Shown: in pieces, positions 21,108 through 28,348 of the stretch
How the letters are laid out: every line of letters begins with the position of its first letter
Position numbering within the stretch: position 1 is the stretch's first letter
Source: Myxococcales bacterium
GTDB lineage: Bacteria > Myxococcota > Myxococcia > Myxococcales > Anaeromyxobacteraceae
DNA: 39,731 nt
Assembly: GCA_021818285.1 (NCBI GenBank)
Contig: JAKAEO010000008.1
Coordinates: 1-39,731, forward strand
Reading direction: 5' to 3'
Program-made: the position numbers and the translations under genes
Notes under the pieces: model-generated
Database searches by the model: none
What the model saw: the letters and a program-made list of their open reading frames with translations, nothing else
Told to the model about the DNA's origin: nothing

Positions 21108-23945
21108 CTAGAGGCCGGTGCAGACGACCGGGCTGCCGCTGCAGGCGCCGAGCAGCTGCGTCGAGGTGTTCGAGAGCACCTGGAACACGAAGCTCGGGTT
21201 GTGGATCACGTTGGCGGCCGGATCGGCGCCGGCCGCGCCCGTGAGGCAGTAGTTCCAGGCCGACTTGGCGACGATGCCGGTGGCGGCGAAGGCCGCCGTG
21301 GTGGTCGCGCCGAGCCGGACGCCGGCGATCTTCGACGCCAGCGTCGTGGTGGTCGTGCCGAACGGATCGGTCACCGGCGCGGCGAACTTCAGGAGCAGGT
21401 AGGGCTGGCCGTGGAAGGTGGTCACCCCGACCGCGGTCGGGGCCACGGTCATCGCCTGGTTGATCGCCGCGGGCTGCGGGTCGGCCAGGTGCTCCACGTT
21501 GACGTTGTAGGAGGGCGCCCCGAGGATGGTCACGGCGTTGGTGAGGGCCGTCGCCATCGCCCCCTCGAGGTTGCCGACCGAGACCAGGAACTGGCCCTGG
21601 AGCGCGTCGAGGCCGACGCCGGCCGCGTGGCAGCCGGCGCAGATGGTGCCGTCCGCCTTGAAGGTGTGGTTGGTGGCGCCGCCGGTGGGGTTCACGCTGG
21701 CCGGGTGCTGCTCCATGTGACAGCCGGCGCAGGTGTTGGTGACCGCGGCGTGCTTCGAGAGCATGCCGCCCGCGCCCATGAAGTAGGCGTTCTGGCCGAA
21801 GTACAGGTCGGCCTGGACCGGGGCGTGCGGAGCGCCGATGGAGGCGGAGGCGATGAAGTCACCGCGCGCGCCGTTGCGGGTGTTGTGGCACACCATGCAG
21901 ATGGCGCCGTTCCCGGCCCCGTTCATCTGCCAGCCGTTGGCGAGCGGGCCGGTGTTGCCCGAGATGCGCAGCGTGGTGGTGTGCGGGTCGTGGCAGGCCT
22001 GGCAGGTCTGCGGCTGCACCGAGGCGCGGTTCAGGCCCAGGCCGGACAGGTAGGCGTAGAAGGCCGGATCGCCGGTGCAGGTGGTGGCGCCGCTGGCCGG
22101 CGTGCACGGGCAGTTGGGATCGAGGTCGCCGTTCGGCTGGGGCACCGGCGTGCAGGTCGCCGCCGCGGGCAGGAGGCCCGCCGGCCGGGCGATGGTGCCG
22201 GGGTTCCCGGCCTGCTGCTGGTCGGCGTAGGTGCCGAAGCCCTGGGCCGCGTGGCAGCGGCCGCAGTGGCTGGCGCTGGTGCCGCGCAGCTCGACGATGG
22301 CCTCGTCGGTGAGGTAGGTGCTGGTGGTGCCGGCCTCGGGGAAGCTGCCCGAGTGCTTCGACTGGGAGTAGAGCGCGTACCGGTCGTGGTAGGGCGGCTC
22401 ATCGTGGCACTTGGCGCAGACCTCGGTGGCCCACTCGGCCTTGGGAGCGCCGGCGAGGCCACCGTGGCTCACGCTGGTCGCCGACTGGTTGATGGGGCCG
22501 TGGCAGTTCTCGCACTGGATGCCGGCGAGGTTCTGGAGGTTGGCGGGCACGGCGGCGAAGGTGGCCGCGCTGTAGGTGGTGGGGAAGGTCCAGGCGTCGG
22601 CGGCGGCGACGTCGCTGAAGCCCTTGGCCCCGGGGGCGCCGTAGCCGACGGTGTGGCACTCGATGCAGGACGGGCCGTAGTGGGTCCCCGCGGCCACGCC
22701 GTTCACGCCGTTGGCGAAGAGGGTGTGGCTGTTGGGCGGGACCGGGTCGGTGCCGGGGGCCACGTAGGCGGAGAGGTCGCCCAGGTTGAAGTAGTTGTAG
22801 TTGCCGTGGGCCGAGTTGTTCCAGGAGTTCAGCTTGTCGTTCAGCTTGGTCTCGCCGGGGCCGCCCGGCGCGTGGCAGGCGCCGCAGTCGCGGGTCACGC
22901 CGACGTAGGTGCGCGCGGTGACGGTGATCGAGGTGGTCGTGCCGTTGGTGATGGCGTAGGTGCCGCCGACGTCCGGAACGAAGTACGGATCGGCCGAGGC
23001 GCCCTGCTGCACGGTGGCCGTCGAGCCGGCGGGCTTGCCGGTGGTGGCCACGAAGTCATAGGCGGTGGCCGTCGGCGCCGGGTCGTGCCAGTAGACCGGC
23101 ACGCCGACCGGGACGTAGGTGGAGGCCTGGGCCGTCGTCGCGGGAGCGACGGCGAGCACCGCCTGCCCCTGGACGCCGGTGGCCACGTCGGTCACCACCA
23201 GCTTCCAGTTCCAGGTCATCGCAAGCGTCTGCTCCTTGGTGATGCCGGTGAAGCCGGGCCGGTGCGGGATGCGCAGCCCCAGGACCTTGGCGGCCGGGTC
23301 GGTCGCCAGGTTTGCCGCGGCGACGGCGGCCAGGGTCGCGGTGGTGAAGGTCGGCGAGGCGACCGCCGCGTTCGACACCGTCGCCGCGGTCGGGCCGCTC
23401 TGCAGCGTCCAGGCGTAGGTGCAGGCGCCGGCGGTCGCACAGTAGCCGGTGGTCACCGGGGCCGGGAAGGTCACGGTCTGGCCGAAGCCGACGGCCCCGG
23501 CGAAGGGCGCCAGGGTCACGACCAGCGGGCTGGCGTGGACCAGCACCTTGTCCATCGCCACGGTCCCGCCCGCGGTGACGGAGACGCCGGTCACCGTCGC
23601 GGCCGTGTAGCCGGCGCCGGTGAAGGCGAGCGAGTAGACGCCGATGGGCAGCGTCAGCGAGTAGGCGCCGGTGGCGCTGGAGGTCGCGGTCGCGCCGCCG
23701 GGCGTGGCGGTCACCAGCACGCCGCTGGCGGGCAGGGAGGTGGGCGCGAGGTAGGTCAGGGTGCCGGAGACGACGCCGGTGTTGGTGCCGGCCGGACCGG
23801 TGGGACCAGTGGGACCGGTCGGGCCGACGGGACCGGACGCTCCGGCCGCGCCGGCGGGGCCCGAGTCTCCCTTGGTGCCGGTGCAGCCAGCCGCCGCGAC
23901 GGCCGCGGCGAGCAGTGCTCCGAGGAGCTGCCTGTTCTTGTGCAT
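21108..23945 (-). CDS. Nine-haem c-type lipoprotein cytochrome with collagen-like stalk (copy 2)
   Basis: A paralogue of the cytochrome at 17525-20617, 945 residues from the ATG at 23945. The signal peptide is nearly identical (RQLLGALLAAAVAAAGC), lipid Cys21. Nine Gly-X-Y triplets follow (26-52, GPTGPTGPTGPAG), then a carboxypeptidase-regulatory-like beta domain (SGTLTYLAPTSLPASGVLV), Ig-like regions and nine CxxCH haem motifs from about 354 to 773 (CGACH, CIECH, CENCH, CAKCH, CGRCH, CQACH, CMVCH, CAGCH, CAGCH). The same cysteine cluster lies between haems 5 and 6, and the end carries PAANVIHNPSFVFQVL. An upstream in-frame start at 23993 would put 16 residues before the signal peptide and is rejected. 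It has its own upstream box and terminator, so it is probably transcribed separately from copy 1. Confidence 0.88.
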   Translation of the reverse strand: MHKNRQLLGALLAAAVAAAGCTGTKGDSGPAGAAGASGPVGPTGPTGPTGPAGTNTGVVSGTLTYLAPTSLPASGVLVTATPGGATATSSATGAYSLTLPIGVYSLAFTGAGYTAATVTGVSVTAGGTVAMDKVLVHASPLVVTLAPFAGAVGFGQTVTFPAPVTTGYCATAGACTYAWTLQSGPTAATVSNAAVASPTFTTATLAAVAAANLATDPAAKVLGLRIPHRPGFTGITKEQTLAMTWNWKLVVTDVATGVQGQAVLAVAPATTAQASTYVPVGVPVYWHDPAPTATAYDFVATTGKPAGSTATVQQGASADPYFVPDVGGTYAITNGTTTSITVTARTYVGVTRDCGACHAPGGPGETKLNDKLNSWNNSAHGNYNYFNLGDLSAYVAPGTDPVPPNSHTLFANGVNGVAAGTHYGPSCIECHTVGYGAPGAKGFSDVAAADAWTFPTTYSAATFAAVPANLQNLAGIQCENCHGPINQSATSVSHGGLAGAPKAEWATEVCAKCHDEPPYHDRYALYSQSKHSGSFPEAGTTSTYLTDEAIVELRGTSASHCGRCHAAQGFGTYADQQQAGNPGTIARPAGLLPAAATCTPVPQPNGDLDPNCPCTPASGATTCTGDPAFYAYLSGLGLNRASVQPQTCQACHDPHTTTLRISGNTGPLANGWQMNGAGNGAICMVCHNTRNGARGDFIASASIGAPHAPVQADLYFGQNAYFMGAGGMLSKHAAVTNTCAGCHMEQHPASVNPTGGATNHTFKADGTICAGCHAAGVGLDALQGQFLVSVGNLEGAMATALTNAVTILGAPSYNVNVEHLADPQPAAINQAMTVAPTAVGVTTFHGQPYLLLKFAAPVTDPFGTTTTTLASKIAGVRLGATTTAAFAATGIVAKSAWNYCLTGAAGADPAANVIHNPSFVFQVLSNTSTQLLGACSGSPVVCTGL

Positions 23946-24021
23946 ATGGAACGCCTTTCCAGAAATTCGGAAGGAAACGACAGATTGTCGCACCCCATGC
24001 GAGCGCGACCTTGTCGTCCAC

Positions 24022-24040
24022 TGCTTAGAACGGGCCGGAA
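24022..24040 (-). promoter_or_regulatory. Conserved upstream box of cytochrome 2
   Basis: The minus strand reads TTCCGGCCCGTTCTAAGCA, which matches the box at 20696-20714 at 16 of 19 bases. It begins 76 bases upstream of the start codon. The surrounding stretch (about 23946-24110) is clearly richer in A and T than the coding DNA, as expected of a promoter region. Confidence 0.45.
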
Positions 24041-24116
24041 CGCGGCGTGGAATTCGGTCCGCAATTCACGGATCGCGCGGCTGGGCGCCGAAAACTCGCA
24101 GGGTAATCCCCCACCC

Positions 24117-24146
24117 GGTGGGTGGTTGAACCCAGGTTCACCCACC
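24117..24146 (-). terminator. Hairpin after the fadJ-like gene
   Basis: Outer arms GGTGGGT and ACCCACC and inner arms GAACC and GGTTC form 12 pairs with a 4-base bulge and a 2-base loop. It lies 19 bases after the stop of the beta-oxidation gene and before the cytochrome 2 promoter region. There is no strong T-run, so termination is likely but not certain. Confidence 0.5.
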
Positions 24147-24164
24147 ACTTCGGCGGCCAGCCTG

Positions 24165-26339
24165 CTACGCGTGAAAACGCGCGCCCGATCGGGCTTTCTC
24201 CACGAGGAGCGGGGCCGGGGCGAAGCGCGGGCCGAAGGTCCCCTCCAGCTTGCGCAGCTTCTCGAGCAGCGCGCCCGCGCCGATCGCGTCGGCCCAGCGG
24301 AACGGGCCGCCGCGGAACGGCGGGAAGCCCAGGCCGAAGACGGCGCCGACGTCGCCGTCGCGGGCGCTGCGGAGGATGCCCTCGCCGAGGCAGAGGACGG
24401 CCTCGTTCACCATCTGCAGGGCGATGCGCTCCGCCACCGCCTCGCGGTCGATCGGCTTGCGGTCGCGACCGCCGGGGAGCCGGTCGTAGACCGCGTGGTC
24501 GACCTCCTTCTTCTTCCCGCCGTAGGTGTAGAAGCCCTTCGCGCTCTTGCGGCCGAGCCGCCCGTCGGCCACCAGCTCCGCGAGCGCCTCCGGGGCGTGC
24601 ATGCGATCGCCGAAGGCGCCGGCCATCACCTTGGCCACCTTGGCGCCGACGTCGATGCCCACCTCGTCGAGCAGGGTGATGGGGCCGACCGGGAAGCCCC
24701 AGCCGGTGAGCGCCCGGTCGATCTCCTCGACCGCCGCCCCCTCCACCAGCACCTGCGCCGCCTCGTTCACGTACGGCGCGAGGATGCGGCTGGTGTAGAA
24801 GCCCGGACCGTCGTTCACCACGATCACCGTCTTGCCCTGCCTCTTGCCGAGCGCCACCGCCGTGGCGATCGCCTCGGGCGCGGTCTTCGGGGTGACGATG
24901 ATCTCCAGCAGCGGCATCTTGTGGACCGGGGAGAAGTAGTGCATCCCCAGCACCGCCTCGGGCCGCTTCGCCGCCTCGGCGATCTTCCCCACCGGGATCG
25001 ACGAGGTGTTGGTGGCGAAGATGCCCTTCGGGTTCACCGCCTCGAAGGCCCGCACCATCTCCTGCTTGAGCGCCAGGTCCTCGAAGACCGCCTCGACGAG
25101 GAGGTCGGCGCCGGCGAAGCCGGACCAGTCGGTGGTGGCGGTGACCAGCCGCATCGCCTGGTCCCGCTCCAGGCGCGTGAGGCTCTTGCGCTTCACCCGC
25201 TCGTCGAGGACGGTGCGCACGTTCGCCAGGGCGCGGCCGGCCGCGGCGTCGTCCCGCTCCCGGATCCGCACCGGGATGCCGGCGTTGGCGGTCACGGACG
25301 CGATGCCGCCGCCCATGAGCCCGCCGCCCAGCACCCCCACCCGCTCCACCCGGCGCGCCTTCACCGCGGGGTCGTCCACGCCGGTGTCCTTCTTCAGGGC
25401 GGTGGTGGCGAAGAAGATCTCCATGAGCCGCCGGGCCACGTCGGAGACCGCCAGCTCGCCGAAGAGCCGGGCCTCGCGGGCCAGCCCCTCCTGGAAGCCC
25501 TTCTCGTAGCCGTGCTGGATCGCCTCCAGCGCCTTCTCCGGCGCCGGGTAGTGGCCGCGGGTCTTGGCGAGGAGCTTCTTGCGCGCCTCGCGGAAGAGCA
25601 CCCCGCGCCCCAGGGCGTTCTCCTCCAGCGCCACCTGCGTCGCCGCCGCCACCAGCCCGTGGAGCTTCACCTTCTTCACGCCGGCGGGCGCCTGGCGCTT
25701 GAGCGCCCCGCTGGCCAGCTCGGCGGCCCGCCGCCGCGCCACCTGGAGGAGCGCCGGGGCCGGCACCACCTCGTCCACCAGCCCGAGCTTCAGGGCCTTG
25801 CGGGCCTTCACCGTCTTCCCGGCCAGGATCAGGTCCAGCGCCTGGGCGATGCCGATGAGGCGCGGCAGCCGCTGGGTGCCGCCGGCGCCGGGGATGACGC
25901 CGAGCTGCACCTCGGGCAGGCCGAGCTGGGTCTTCCGGTCGTCGGTGGCGATGCGCCAGTGGCAGGCCAGCGCCCACTCCAGGCCGCCGCCCAGGGCCGG
26001 CCCGTGGATGGCGGCCACCACCGGCTTCTGCAGCCGCTCCAGCCGGTCGAAGCCCTGCTGCGCCGCCCGGCCCAGCGCCTCCGCCTCGGCGGCGCTCTTC
26101 ACCGCCTGGAGCATCTCGATCCGGGCGCCGGCGACGAAGCCCTCCTTCTTGCCGCCGGCGAAGACCAGCGCCTTCACCGCCGGGTCCTTCTCCAGCTTCT
26201 CCACCAGCTCCTGGAGCTCGGCCCCGACCTCCTGCGAGAGCGTGTTGACGCTCTCGCCCGGGACGTCGATGAGCACCAGGGCGACGCCGTCCTCGATCTC
26301 GACGCGGAAGTTCGTCGGCAGCTTCTCGGCGGGCATCAT
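24165..26339 (-). CDS. fadJ: Fatty acid oxidation multifunctional protein (FadJ/FadB-like)
   Basis: A bifunctional beta-oxidation enzyme of 724 residues. The N-terminal half is an enoyl-CoA hydratase/isomerase: the IHGPALGGGLEWALACHWRIA oxyanion-hole region and the catalytic Glu in LGLPEVQLGVIPGAGGTQRLP. The C-terminal half is an L-3-hydroxyacyl-CoA dehydrogenase: NAD motif VGVLGGGLMGGGIA at about 330, the catalytic His region LGMHYFSPVHKMPLLEII, and NDGPGFYTSRIL. Order and length match the FadB/FadJ alpha subunits. The FadI-like partner gene favours the FadJ name. Two ATG codons adjoin (26339 and 26336), after GAGGAG about 5 bases upstream. The thiolase gene precedes it by 16 bases, so the two form one operon. 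Confidence 0.92.
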   Translation of the reverse strand: MMPAEKLPTNFRVEIEDGVALVLIDVPGESVNTLSQEVGAELQELVEKLEKDPAVKALVFAGGKKEGFVAGARIEMLQAVKSAAEAEALGRAAQQGFDRLERLQKPVVAAIHGPALGGGLEWALACHWRIATDDRKTQLGLPEVQLGVIPGAGGTQRLPRLIGIAQALDLILAGKTVKARKALKLGLVDEVVPAPALLQVARRRAAELASGALKRQAPAGVKKVKLHGLVAAATQVALEENALGRGVLFREARKKLLAKTRGHYPAPEKALEAIQHGYEKGFQEGLAREARLFGELAVSDVARRLMEIFFATTALKKDTGVDDPAVKARRVERVGVLGGGLMGGGIASVTANAGIPVRIRERDDAAAGRALANVRTVLDERVKRKSLTRLERDQAMRLVTATTDWSGFAGADLLVEAVFEDLALKQEMVRAFEAVNPKGIFATNTSSIPVGKIAEAAKRPEAVLGMHYFSPVHKMPLLEIIVTPKTAPEAIATAVALGKRQGKTVIVVNDGPGFYTSRILAPYVNEAAQVLVEGAAVEEIDRALTGWGFPVGPITLLDEVGIDVGAKVAKVMAGAFGDRMHAPEALAELVADGRLGRKSAKGFYTYGGKKKEVDHAVYDRLPGGRDRKPIDREAVAERIALQMVNEAVLCLGEGILRSARDGDVGAVFGLGFPPFRGGPFRWADAIGAGALLEKLRKLEGTFGPRFAPAPLLVEKARSGARFHA

Positions 26340-26355
26340 GGGTTCTCCTCGTTCC

Positions 26356-27666
26356 TCAGGTCTCGGGGCCGTCGAGCACCACCGCGGCGCCCATGGCGCC
26401 GGCGGCGCAGACGGTGATCAGGGCGTGCGCCGCCTTGCGCCGCCCCATCTCCCGGGCGGTCTGGAGCAGCATCCGCGCCCCGGTGGCGGCGAAGGGGTGG
26501 CCGATGGCGATGGAGCCGCCGTTCACGTTGAGCCGGGCCGGGTCCACCTCGCCGAGCGGCTCCTTGCGGCCGATGCGCGCGGCGAAGGCCTTCGAGCCGA
26601 ACCACTGGAGGTTCGAGAGCACCTGGGCGGCGAAGGCCTCGTGCATGTCCACCAGGTCCATGTCGCCGAGCCGGAGGCCGGCCCGGTCCAGCGCCACCGG
26701 CGCGGCGAAGGCCGGCCCCTGGAGCAGCTGCTCGGCCGGGTCCAGGGCGGCGTAGGCGTAGCTGCGCAGGAAGGCCAGCGGCTTCAGCCCGAGCGCCTTC
26801 GCCTTCTCCTCGCTCATCAGGATCACCGCGGCGGCGCCGTCGGTGAGGGGCGAGGAGTTGCCGGCGGTGATGGTGCCGTACTTCCGGTCGAAGACCGGCG
26901 GCAGCTTGGCGAGCGCCTCCACGGTGGCGTCGTCGCGCACCACGTTGTCCCGGGCCGCCACCCTGGCGTACCGGGGCGGGACGGCGACGTGCATCACCTC
27001 CTCGGCGAGCTTCCCCGAGGCCCAGGCGTCGGCGGCGCGGCGGTGGCTCTGGCAGGAGAAGGCGTCCTGCGCCTCCCGGGCGATGCCGTTCTGCTGCGCC
27101 ATCTGCTCGGCGCTCTGGCCCATGGTGAGGCCGGTGGTCGGCTCGGTGAGGGCGGGCGGCACCGGCGCCACGTCCCTGAGCTTAAGGGAGGCGAAGGCCT
27201 GGAGCTTCCCGGCGACGCCCTTCGCCCGGGAGGCCGCCACCAGGGTCTGGGCCAGCTTGCGCGAGGCGAAGATGGGCGCGTCGGAGAGCGACTCGGCGCC
27301 GCCGGCGACGATCGTGTCCGCCTGCCCGAGGGCGATCTGGTCCGCGGCGTCGGTGGCCGCCTGGATGGAGCTCGCGCAGGCGCGCGAGACGGTCCAGGCC
27401 TGGACGCTCTTGGGGAGCTGGCTGCGCAGCACCACCTCGCGGCCGATGAGGGTGACGAGCTGCGAGGGCACCACCTGCCCGAAGATGACGGCGTCGACGA
27501 GCTTCGGGTCGAGCCCGCTGCGGACCAGCAGCTCGTTCACCACCTGGGCGCCGAGCTCGACCGCCGAGAGGTCGCGGAACTCGGTTCCCGCCTTGAGGAA
27601 GGGGGTCCGCAGCCCGGCGACGATCGCGGTGCGGCGGCCGGGCCTGGTGCTTCCGTTCGTGGCCAT
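26356..27666 (-). CDS. fadI: Acetyl-CoA acyltransferase (thiolase, FadI-like)
   Basis: The thiolase subunit of the beta-oxidation complex, which cleaves 3-ketoacyl-CoA with CoA to acetyl-CoA and a shortened acyl-CoA. Protein of 436 residues. Seen: the nucleophilic cysteine motif SRACASSIQA, the His motif VNGGSIAIGHPFAATGARM, and the second cysteine VCAAGAMGAA. Its length and the FGQVVPSQ stretch fit the FadI type rather than FadA or PhaA. The ATG at 27666 follows AGGAG with an 8-base spacer; a longer frame to 27729 would run over the promoter and operator. It is first in the operon with the fadJ-like gene. Confidence 0.92.
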   Translation of the reverse strand: MATNGSTRPGRRTAIVAGLRTPFLKAGTEFRDLSAVELGAQVVNELLVRSGLDPKLVDAVIFGQVVPSQLVTLIGREVVLRSQLPKSVQAWTVSRACASSIQAATDAADQIALGQADTIVAGGAESLSDAPIFASRKLAQTLVAASRAKGVAGKLQAFASLKLRDVAPVPPALTEPTTGLTMGQSAEQMAQQNGIAREAQDAFSCQSHRRAADAWASGKLAEEVMHVAVPPRYARVAARDNVVRDDATVEALAKLPPVFDRKYGTITAGNSSPLTDGAAAVILMSEEKAKALGLKPLAFLRSYAYAALDPAEQLLQGPAFAAPVALDRAGLRLGDMDLVDMHEAFAAQVLSNLQWFGSKAFAARIGRKEPLGEVDPARLNVNGGSIAIGHPFAATGARMLLQTAREMGRRKAAHALITVCAAGAMGAAVVLDGPET

Positions 27667-27681
27667 GGATCGGGCTCCTGT

Positions 27682-27695
27682 TGATTCGGGAATCA
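27682..27695. promoter_or_regulatory. Dyad operator upstream of the beta-oxidation operon
   Basis: TGATTC and GAATCA are perfect complements around GG. It is an AT-containing palindrome in very GC-rich DNA. It lies 15 bases before the fadI-like start and just downstream of the predicted transcription start, where a repressor would block elongation. TetR- or GntR-type fatty-acid regulators often use such sites. The protein that binds here is unknown. Confidence 0.55.
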
Positions 27696-27708
27696 GTCTC
27701 GCCCAATT

Positions 27709-27737
27709 CTTGTAGCCACTACGACGCAAGGCGTCAA
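27709..27737 (-). promoter_or_regulatory. Sigma-70-like promoter for the beta-oxidation operon
   Basis: On the minus strand, TTGACG (27732-27737) and TACAAG (27709-27714) are exactly 17 bases apart. Transcription should start near 27701, giving a leader of about 35 bases that contains the dyad and the Shine-Dalgarno AGGAG. The -35 matches consensus at 5 of 6 bases. Confidence 0.6.
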
Positions 27738-27836
27738 GCCGCCAACGGAGGAGGCGCGCCGCGGCGCGCGCGCCACCCCGCGGGGGGTGCGGGAACGCTT
27801 GCGCGCCCCTCCCCGGCGCGCCACGATCCCCTCGCC

Positions 27837-28325
27837 ATGCCGCTCAAGCGCAGCCGGGAGCTGAAGCCGCTGTCGAGCGAGCACCACCAGGCGCTGCTCG
27901 TCGCCTACCAGCTCAGGAAGGGGCTGGCCGGCCACGGCGAGTCGGCCGGAGCCCCCAGGGACCTGCCCGGACTGGTGGCGCTGGCACGGCGCTACGAGGA
28001 GGGGCTGCTGCGCACCCACACCCGCGCCGAGGAGGAGCTGCTGGGGCGCCACCTCGATCCGGACCGGCTGCGGCGGCTGACCTTCGAGCACCAGGAGCTG
28101 GTCCGGCTCCTGGACCTGGCCAAGGGGCCGCGCCCCGCCGACGCGCGCCAGGCGCTCCAGGCCTTCGCCGAGCTGCTGGAGCGCCACGTCCGCTGGGAGG
28201 AGCAGGAGCTGTTCCCGTTCCTCGAGGGCCGGGTCGAGGAGGCGGAGCTGGTCCACGTCCTCGCCGAGCTGGAGAAGCGGCTGGTGCTGAACAAGCTGGA
28301 GCGGCAGGCGGCGAAGCGGAGCTGA
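27837..28325 (+). CDS. Hemerythrin-like HHE domain protein
   Basis: A small four-helix protein of 162 residues with the histidine/glutamate spacing of hemerythrin-like domains, which bind a di-iron centre and oxygen, nitric oxide or similar ligands. Likely ligands: LSSEHHQALL in the first helix, THTRAEEELLG in the second, FEHQELVRLL in the third, and LERHVRWEEQELFPFLE in the fourth, the classic HxxxEE pattern. The start is the ATG at 27837; the upstream frame overlaps the divergent fad promoter. It is divergent from the beta-oxidation operon and stands alone. It could serve oxygen or redox sensing, iron handling or damage repair; nothing nearby decides this. Confidence 0.82.
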   Translation: MPLKRSRELKPLSSEHHQALLVAYQLRKGLAGHGESAGAPRDLPGLVALARRYEEGLLRTHTRAEEELLGRHLDPDRLRRLTFEHQELVRLLDLAKGPRPADARQALQAFAELLERHVRWEEQELFPFLEGRVEEAELVHVLAELEKRLVLNKLERQAAKRS

Positions 28326-28348
28326 GGGCGGCGCGGCCCCGCCCTCCC

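Noticed and set aside
20793-26417. An 1874-codon plus-strand frame opposite the cytochrome and fadJ-like genes
   Set aside because: Its composition (Gly/Arg/Ala/Val/His) is that of a reverse-complement shadow, and it runs through two terminators and a promoter region.
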